From: an uncultured Akkermansia sp.
GTDB taxonomy: Bacteria > Verrucomicrobiota > Verrucomicrobiia > Verrucomicrobiales > Akkermansiaceae
Direction of reading: 5' to 3'
Assembly (NCBI GenBank): GCA_900766865.1
Contig: CAAFXA010000428.1
Location: 1-5,143 of the forward strand
Length of the DNA: 5,143 nucleotides
This document shows positions 1-5,143 of the stretch, piece by piece (position 1 is the stretch's first letter; every line of letters starts with the position of its first letter). Made by a program: the position numbers and the translations under genes. The notes under the pieces are model-generated. The model made no database searches, was not told the DNA's origin, and saw nothing but the letters and a program-made list of their open reading frames with translations.

Positions 1-327
1 GCTCAGCTTATCCTGAATCGACAGAGAACCCACGCCGGTGGTACCGCCGTTGCCGTCATCCACAGTATCCTGCTGGAACACATAGCTGCCACCCGATACG
101 TACAGGTCGCTCACCACAGCATCGGTGTCCACTGTCACTTTAGCCGCAGTGTCGCCGGTGAAGTATACATCCGGAGCTGCTTTATCGGCAGGCCACGGGT
201 CTACCAGAGCTCCGGGGTCGTTTGTCGTCCCGGGGTCGGCGTCCGCTGTAGCCCAGGAGCTGCCACTCCACTTGCCATCGCCGGAGGCGCTCGGCTCCCA
301 ATACAGGGGGCTTACATCCAGCTTGCA
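1..327 (-). other. Trp-rich module, likely start of a further passenger block (residues 1606-1714, continues out of window)
   Basis: The stretch begins CKLDVSPLYWEPSASGDGKW, then SGSSWATADAD, a Pro/Asp-rich loop (DPGTTNDPGALVDPWPADK), then PDVYFTGDTAAKVTVDTDAV and LYVSGGSYVFQ. The order W-x(n)-G-x-W-x(n)-W, then D-V-x-F-x-G, a V-T-V-D strand, and L-x-V-x-G-G-x-Y-x-F is the usual opening of beta-strand-repeat passengers (compare known W-x-G...W openings followed by a D-x-v-F-x-G strand). Four Trp within about 40 residues contrasts with the rest of the protein, where Trp is sparse. The module is cut by the window edge. The family comparison is from memory. Confidence 0.55.
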
Positions 328-3300
328 GGCTGCCAGTGTCAGGTACAGGTTGTTATCCTTAAAGTATACGATGGAATCCTCCAGACGGCTCTTCAGCAAC
401 TCCTCAGCATCGGTCATATCAGCAGCGGCGGATGTACCATCAGCTGCTGCAATAGTAATCGTACCAACATTGAAGAGGTTGGAGAGCTGATCTACCTTAT
501 AATCGGTGCCAACGGTGATACCGGTCAGAGAACCCACGCCGCTGAGCAGTGTAATGGTATCACCCACTACCTCGGTGCCCAGCATGGTAAGATTCAGCGT
601 GCTGAGGGGTGCACCATCTGTGCCCATGCTCAGTGTCAGCGCCTGATTGCCTAGAGAGGCCGCAGCATTTGTATCACCGGTGCCCAGATTGCGGACATCC
701 AGATCCAGCGTACCGCCGGACATCGTCAGTGCGCCGGTAAGGCCGGCTCCCTGGGCAAGCTTCACAGTGCGATTGGCGCCGGCGGTAAAGGCCCCGGCAT
801 AATTTGCATCAAAGCCCAACGTACCCTTACGGACATCGAGGGTGCCGGTCCAGGCAGCGTCAATATCACTCAGAGCAAGCTTATGCTCACTATTCTGCAC
901 AATGGTACCGGAACCGCTAATCTTCTCGCCCATGGCCCAATCGCTACCTAAGGCAAACTCAACAGTGGGAGTTGCGGTAGCACCGGCAGCCTCCAGCTTA
1001 ATTGTCGACCCAGCAAAGAGAGTACCTGTCTCGCCATCCGATACCCACTTAAGGGTACCATCCGCAACAGTAATATCACCCGTTGATGTATGCCCGTATG
1101 TCATAGACAACGTGCCCTTGCCATCCTTCACCAGCTTAGCTGTATCAACAAGTTTACCTGTGAAGTTCACATCGCCGGAGTACTTTGTCCTGAAGGTACC
1201 GCTGCCACCCAGCGTGGCAACAATGTCGCCACCGGCTGTTGCAACGGAATCTCCGCCAAGAAGAATCTTTGTTTTTACCTGACTGGCATTGAGAGTACCC
1301 TCAAAACCACTGATATCTCCGCTAAACCTTGTTGCATAATTAGTATCATCTCCGGGAATAATGGTAAGAGTCGAGTCAGCCGCCCCCTTCAGAGCCCCTG
1401 TAAAGGTATAGCTACCTGTGCCGAAACCATCCATTTGGGATGTTTTCCCATCCGCTATTTGAATAGTCGCAGCAACAGTGTGATTACCAGCACTATTTCC
1501 TACCTGGAAACTTCTACCATCGAGCAGAACTGTAGCCTCAGAGCTGCCCATAGAGGTTCCCCCAGCGAAAATAGCCAAATATTTTTTATCTGCAGGATAA
1601 AGCCCCGTCAGTTTCAACGTACCGTCAAATTCTGAGTTATTCCCGGATATATAGTATCTACCGCCGGTTTTAATAGTGCCATCGTCGCGTTTAATACTCT
1701 CGCCAATCACTACAGTACCATCACCGGACAGATTACCGGAAATCGTCAGTCGAACGCTGGACGCATCAAAGGCCGTGCTAAACATAGCCTGAGCATCCTT
1801 GGCTACGCAAACATCACCGCTGAACGTAAGAGCCTGAGAATTCAATGGCGAAGTACCATAGTCAGCCTCAATACTGAATATGCCACCTGTCACATTGATA
1901 TCGCCTGCAAAACTACCGGATTCAGACCCCTGAGACCAACGGAAAGTCAGCGTACCACTGCCGGTCTTCTCTATACCATTGGTAAGAGCAGCTGTAATAC
2001 CAGAGGTCACACCGTTAGCCAAGACTCCCCACGTTACACTCTCCACCACATCAGTTGTCGCGGCATCATCCACCACTTCAACCTTCACAGGGCCGGTGTA
2101 ACCATCAGCAATGCCGGATGCAGCGCTTACATCTGCCGTAGAGCCATTGTATACCAGAGTACCGCCACCAAACTGCACACCGGAAGACAAGGAAGCCTCA
2201 GCCCCCTTCAGCACCAGCTTGCCTTCGGAGAGGATTGTACCACCGGTGTAGGTGTTGGCCTTGGTAAGAACCATCTCACCTGCACCCAGTTTTATTAGCT
2301 TGTTGTTGCCCTGGCTATTATTGCCGGAGCCATCATCAATCACGGCATTGACAATGAGGCGAGCATTTTCTGCCACTGTAAACTTGGTATCATCCTGGCG
2401 CACGCCCAACAAGCCCAGAGTAATTGTGGATTCGGTGGGAGCCTCAGCGGTGCCATTCACGGAGTAAACATTGATAGCAGATGCACTGACATTAGAGTCC
2501 TTTTGGAACAAATCTAACGTAGTTCCTGCTTTACCAACAATTGTACCTCCATACATGTTGATGACAGCACTACCCATGGTCTGATTCTTACCATCAGCAA
2601 AATCTGTGTCAATTTGCAAAACACCACCGGCAGTCACCGCATCACCAAGATTAATCTTGGTAAGGCAGCCGGAGTTTCCATCCCATCCGGTTACATCGCC
2701 TGTGGCAAAAACCATGGTGCCATGCACTGTGGCTTCGCCAGCAATTGAAGCGCTGGAGTTGGAATAAGACGCATTCAGGATGAGCGTGGAATCAGCAGCA
2801 ACAGTAGTTTTGGTAATTTTTGCATTACATGAGCTAATCGTAAGAGAACCTCCGGTTACACCGAGCTCCACATTGGCATTCTCCCCACTGATGGAAGTGC
2901 TCAATGTGACATCCCCACCGGTAACATTCAGATAGCCCTTACCAGCAGCCGTAAATGTATCCTTTATGGTAAGAGTGCCATTCGCTGCACCACCAATGTT
3001 AAGGGTACTTTCGGCACCCAGAGAAACAGTGGTAATGTTCCCCTTGGCACCCGTCACTGTAGCGGCTTTCCCATCAGCAACCACATAACCCACAGCTTCA
3101 GCCACATCATCCGCTGCAACAGTGATGTCCTGAGTATTCACATGGAAGATATTCCCCTTAACATCATCTGCAGCAAAGGTGGCATTGCCATCTGCATAGG
3201 TAATGGTGTAACCGCTAATGGTCTCCGGCATATCCTCGGTAATACTACCGCCATCTGCCTTAATCAGATAATACTCGGCTCCACTTGTAATGACGAAGCC

Positions 3301-5143
3301 ATCTGTTCCATTCAAGCTCCAGCTCTCAGTACCGCCTTTACCCTCTACCTTGGTAAAGTTAAAAGACGGAGCTATGCTCAGGGTACTGGCCGAAATATCA
3401 ACAGTTCCCTTATTTAAAATAGTGGCACCCAACTGAAGCGAGGTTCCTGAGGAGGCAACGAGAGAGCCACCCTGCTCAATCGTCATATCATTCAGGAGAG
3501 CCAGGGAACCTTCCTTCAGATTAAAGGCAGCATGGACGGCACTATTACCCTTCAACTGCAGCTCACCCTTACCTGTTTTATTGATAATGTGAGTTGCGTC
3601 ACCACGCACCTGGCCTTGGATGATGTCACCATTAAGAGTCAGCGAAGCATTTTCATCAACAGCAAACTCACCCGTTTTGCATGTTTTGATATCGACATCG
3701 ATGATATTATTTGTGCCAGAGGCGGAAATTTTACCATCGAAGAATTCAAATTGACCTCCACCAATATCCTGTATATGTGCGTTGCCGCTAAGATTAATAT
3801 TTGTCACAAGTGTCTGCTTACCAGACACCTGTACAACTGCAACTTTAGCCGGCTTCTCGCCTGATGCAGCAGAACCTACAATGTTAATATTTTTTACAGA
3901 ATTACCCGAGCTCCACCCCGAGGTATCCTGCCCCGAAAGAATGAGCGTACCATCGCCACCTACATTAATATCTCCACGAAAATGAGCGTCACCCCAACCA
4001 GAATATCCTGAGAGTTGCAAAACACCTCTATCTGCGACATTGATGACATTGGTTCCCAAATCCTTGTACTCAGTAAACGACAGCTTGGCGCCATCCTTCA
4101 CAGTCAGCTCATAGCTACCGCCCTGCTTGTCGAGAATGGTGTCTGCCTCTGCTGCTGTCCAGTCACATCCTTCACTGATGACAACTGTAGCTTTTCCGGT
4201 ATCACCAACATTCACAACAACACCATCAGTCAAATCTGCCGGCGCCCCCACATTTTTGAGCGTCAGAGTAGAGCCGGAACCGGTGATATTAAAGCCTGTT
4301 GCACCATCAGTTGCTTCATCTGCGCTGGACACTACGGAATTTGCCTTCTTTATGTCGTAGATAGAGGAAGTGAATGTGATCACCCCGTCTGTCAGAGTCC
4401 CCTGCTTTTCACTCCCTTGGGCATACCAGATTGCATTAGCTGCGTCTACGGTACCGCCACCACTGGCAACTGTTGCGCTTAGAGAAGCAAAGCCATTTTC
4501 TTCAGATGTGCTCTCAACCAACAGGGAATCGGCCAGGGTAATAGAACCGCTGAGCGTAAGAGTGGCCCCAGTACCAACCTGAACAGTGCTGCCAAGTGTT
4601 GCACCATTCAAGGTTTGAGTGCCCCCTACAACCTGAAGCGTTACATTCTCCGAAATCACACCAGAAAATACTCCCTCAGCATTGGCAATGTGCAGCGTTG
4701 CATTGGCAACCTCGGAAAGCATCAAAGTACCATTACCCTTGAGAGCCTTAATGGTGACAGCTTCAGCTCCCAAAGAAAGAGAACCCTTTGTATCAAGAGT
4801 AGCTCCGCTCATATTTGCAGCCAACACCGTATTTACATTGGCATGCCCGGTGATAGTACCGGTATATGTCTTATCCGCACCGGAAATACTTAAAACGCCT
4901 GTACCGTCATATCTATCCAGCTCAATATTACCGCTTCCGGAAAGAGCGCCTGTTATATAGAGTTTTCCGCTATTCTGATAACTGATACGAGCATTCTCCT
5001 GAACTGTTAGATTGCCGGTCAGGGTGACGCTAATCTGCCCCTCATTATCACCCACACGAAAAGCGGAATGAGAAAGCGTTGATGCATCAGCATACATAGT
5101 GGTCTGACCAATGGTAAAATCATTAGACAACTCTTGATTGACA
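1..5143 (-). CDS. Giant autotransporter-type beta-strand-repeat surface protein (partial, open at both ends)
   Basis: An unbroken frame of 1714 codons runs from 5142 to 1. There is no in-frame stop, frameshift, start codon context, signal peptide or C-terminal anchor in view, so this is an internal fragment. Residue numbers used here count from 5142 (residue i ends at plus position 5143-3i). The protein is a beta-solenoid by composition: rich in G, T, S, N, D, A and V, with alternating hydrophobic strands and Gly/Asn/Asp turns. Only six Cys are present (about 326, 488, 772, 826, 1112, 1606). Repeated units such as GAGEMVLTKANTYTGGTILS (955 region) match the PF12951 pattern of a G-x-G-x-L strand, then an N-x-Y-x-G-G-T turn, then a G-x-L strand. 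Members of this family are passengers of type V autotransporters or are sorted through PEP-CTERM-like signals; which applies cannot be told here. A role in adhesion or cell-surface interaction is inferred. The fold class is fairly sure; the function is not. Confidence 0.9.
328..570 (-). other. Cap-like segment with a predicted helix (residues 1525-1605)
   Basis: This starts with VVGDTITLLSGVGSLTG and ends with FKDNNLYLTLAA, a common way for a beta-strand-repeat passenger block to finish (a T-x-x-L-L-(S/T)-G strand, then N-N-x-L-Y-L-T-L). Between them lies MTDAEELLKSRLEDSIVYF (about 1576-1594), whose spacing of Leu, Ile and acidic or basic residues fits an amphipathic alpha helix, the only obvious one in the 1714 residues. 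It directly precedes the Trp-rich module at 1-327, which supports a block boundary here. Confidence 0.5.
811..921 (-). repeat. Beta-strand repeat unit, residues 1408-1444
   Basis: The unit runs ISGSGTIVQNSEHKLALSDI then DAAWTGTLDVRKGTLGF. It has the G-S-G-T-I strand, a longer turn, a W-T-G-T-L-x-V strand and a K-G-T-L strand, the common variant in which W replaces Y in the Y-x-G element. It is the last clear unit before the cap-like region. Confidence 0.7.
1045..1137 (-). repeat. Beta-strand repeat unit, residues 1336-1366
   Basis: The unit begins KLVKDGKGTLSMTYGHTSTG and continues DITVADGTLKW. The K-x-G-x-G-T-L-x-(M) strand, then the S-T-G-D-I-T-V-A-D-G-T-L strand, fits the family consensus closely. 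The preceding YSGDVNFTG (1321-1329) is another copy of the (F/Y)-S-G-D-(I/V) element, so at least two consecutive rungs are preserved here. Confidence 0.8.
1864..1968 (-). repeat. Beta-strand repeat unit, residues 1059-1093
   Basis: The unit begins KTGSGTLTFRWSQGSESGSF and continues AGDINVTGGIFSIEA. It has the K-x-G-S-G-T-L-T-(F) strand and the F-x-G-D-I-x-V-x-G-G-x-x-x-(I/L) strand that replaces the Y-T-G-G-T turn in many copies. It belongs to the same series as the units at 1045-1137 and 2203-2301. Confidence 0.75.
2203..2301 (-). repeat. Canonical autotransporter-associated beta-strand repeat, residues 948-980
   Basis: This is the clearest family signature in the window: KLIKLGAGEMVLTKANTYTG followed by GTILSEGKLVLKG. 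It shows the K-x-G-x-G-x-x-x-L strand, the N-T-Y-T-G-G-T turn and the closing (S/N)-x-G-x-L-x-L strand of PF12951/TIGR02601 in order and at the usual spacing. The preceding DDGSGNNSQGNN (936-947) is a polar Asn/Gly/Ser loop, likely solvent exposed. The following VQFGGGTLVYNG continues with the customary G-G-G-T-L-x-Y strand of these proteins. Confidence 0.85.
3025..3213 (-). repeat. Diverged internal duplication (residues 644-706)
   Basis: Two adjacent stretches share a layout: GYTITYADGNATFAADDVKG with NIFHV (644-668), and GYVVADGKAATVTGAKGN with ITTV (685-706). They align as G-Y-x-(I/V)-x-A-D-G-(N/K)-A-x-x-(x)-K-G-N-I-x-x-V with a three-residue length difference. The start-to-start spacing is 41 residues. 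The intervening TQDITVAADDVAEA is acidic and Ala-rich. This looks like an old tandem duplication of one solenoid turn or hairpin. Confidence 0.4.
3172..3306 (-). other. Cap-like end of a passenger block (residues 613-657)
   Basis: The stretch contains FVITSGAEYYLIKADGGSIT, an acidic turn (EDMPET), and GYTITYADGNATFAA. Its plan, a strand ending in Y-x-L-I-x-A, a short linker, then a Tyr-containing strand and D-G-N-x-x-F, resembles the second cap-like segment at 328-570 (T-L-L-S-G-V, D-Y-K-V, F-K-D-N-N-L-Y-L-T-L-A-A). In large beta-strand-repeat proteins such segments commonly close one solenoid block. The similarity is by eye only. Confidence 0.4.
3493..3579 (-). repeat. Beta-strand repeat unit, residues 522-550
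   Basis: The unit begins KTGKGELQLKGNSAVHAAFN and continues LKEGSLALL. The pattern K-x-G-x-G-x-L-x-L-x-G-N, then a strand, then (E)G-S-L-x-L, fits the PF12951 consensus well, lacking only the Y-(T/S)-G-G-T turn. A following MTIEQGGSLVASSGTSLQLG stretch (553-572) continues the same strand rhythm. Confidence 0.7.
3598..3606 (-). other. RGD tripeptide 2 (residues 513-515)
   Basis: The codons cgt-ggt-gac encode R-G-D in the context GQVRGDATHIINKTG. Unlike the first RGD, this one is not in the (F/Y)-x-G-D-(I/V)-x-V context. It lies in a polar stretch between two strands just before a canonical repeat unit, which makes loop exposure more plausible. It is 124 residues after the first copy. A role in integrin binding is unproven. 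Confidence 0.35.
3874..3960 (-). repeat. Beta-strand repeat unit, residues 395-423
   Basis: The unit starts GGDGTLILSGQDTSGWSSGN and continues into a NINIVG strand. The G-x-G-T-L-x-L-S-G strand is canonical for the family; the turn is D-T-S-G-W rather than N-T-Y-T-G-G. It directly follows one of the two RGD-bearing strands. A Lys/Pro-containing loop (SGEKPAK, about 428-434) follows, which may bulge from the solenoid. Confidence 0.65.
3970..3978 (-). other. RGD tripeptide 1 (residues 389-391)
   Basis: The codons cgt-gga-gat on the minus strand encode R-G-D within AHFRGDINVGG. RGD is a known integrin-recognition tripeptide when exposed in a loop. Here it sits in the recurrent (F/Y)-x-G-D-(I/V) strand entry of the solenoid, where x is usually A, S or R, so it may be a by-product of the repeat rather than a receptor-binding site. 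The tripeptide is directly seen; a binding role is speculation. Confidence 0.35.
4201..5142 (-). other. N-terminal-side strand-turn solenoid segment (residues 1-314)
   Basis: This is the earliest translated part in view. It consists of short strands of alternating hydrophobic and polar residues separated by G/N/D turns, for example LTLTGNLTV (40-48), GSLSLGAEAVTIKALKGNGT (around 120-139) and STVQVGTGATLTLSGSITLA (around 185-204). The rhythm is that of a right-handed parallel beta-helix. Trp is nearly absent (one at 239), and a more irregular polar stretch with two Lys (SSIYDIKKANSVVSS) lies at about 259-273, perhaps a loop leaving the helix. No enzymatic motif was found. It is continuous with the rest of the gene. 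Confidence 0.6.
4846..4938 (-). repeat. Beta-strand repeat unit, residues 69-99
   Basis: The unit reads GSGNIELDRYDGTGVLSISG followed by ADKTYTGTITG. It has the glycine-rich G-x-G-x-(V/L)-x-(I/L)-x-(S)G strand and the following Y-T-G-x-I turn-strand that define the autotransporter-associated repeat. Compared with the best unit (near 2203-2301) the canonical N before Y is replaced by K-T, so it is a diverged copy. Confidence 0.6.

Noticed and set aside
655..837. LDV tripeptides (residues 1435-1437 and near 1479, also near 1608) as integrin-binding motifs
   Set aside because: They sit in regular beta strands of the repeat (T-L-D-V pattern), where L-x-V alternation is expected; nothing points to exposure.
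1586..1605. T-run (attttttatc region) as a possible terminator
   Set aside because: No GC-rich hairpin sits in front of it in either direction, and it lies inside the coding frame, encoding a K-K-Y-L stretch.
125..1635. Plus-strand open frames (125-490, 842-1282, 1090-1635)
   Set aside because: They lie antisense to the continuous minus-strand gene, overlap each other, and their translations are low-complexity Ser/Pro/Val/Ala strings without recognisable domains. They arise from the codon bias of the real gene.
2821..2835. In-register tga/taa/tag triplets on the plus strand read as possible interruptions
   Set aside because: They are sense codons (S or L) when read on the minus strand, which is the coding strand; they do not break the gene.
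2252..4960. Plus-strand open frames in the rest of the window
   Set aside because: Same reason: short, overlapping and antisense to a clearly coding frame with family repeats, with no convincing ribosome-binding context.
1..5143. CRISPR array, tRNA, rRNA or riboswitch
   Set aside because: No regularly spaced identical repeats, no cloverleaf or conserved rRNA strings; every stretch is accounted for by one coding frame.

Overview
The whole window is the inside of one very large gene on the minus strand. Read in the frame whose codons begin at plus-strand positions 3n+1, all 1714 codons from 5142 down to 1 are open. I checked every in-frame triplet for tta, cta and tca (reverse-complement stops) and found none. 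Neither the true start nor the stop is present, so the protein exceeds 1714 residues. It is almost wholly Gly/Thr/Ser/Asn/Asp/Ala/Val-rich, built of short beta strands joined by turns. It carries many units of the 'autotransporter-associated beta strand repeat' type (PF12951/TIGR02601), best seen as KLGAGEMVLTKANTYTGG. It is therefore most likely a giant surface-exposed or secreted beta-solenoid (adhesin or autotransporter passenger).

Layout in protein order (high to low coordinates). About 5142-4201 is a strand-turn solenoid without a strong module boundary. About 4200-3300 is a repeat-bearing block with two RGD tripeptides. At 3306-3172 lies a segment that looks like the end-cap of a passenger block. 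A diverged internal duplication follows at 3213-3025. From about 3024 to 571 there is a second long solenoid with the clearest repeat units. A second cap-like segment with the only obvious helix lies at 570-328. At 327-1 a Trp-rich module looks like the start of another passenger block.

The combination of PF12951-type repeats, very large size and few cysteines fits a Gram-negative bacterium. Proteins with this repeat are especially abundant in Verrucomicrobiota (for example Akkermansia) and related PVC phyla of gut or aquatic habitats. That placement is inference, as no taxonomic marker gene is present. Hand counts on sampled 60-base stretches give roughly 55-70% G+C below about position 900 but 38-45% in several places (near 1261-1380, 3661-3900 and 5041-5100), so base composition is uneven within the gene.

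I see no RNA gene, CRISPR array, insertion sequence, promoter, terminator or second protein gene. Open frames on the plus strand are antisense shadows of this gene.
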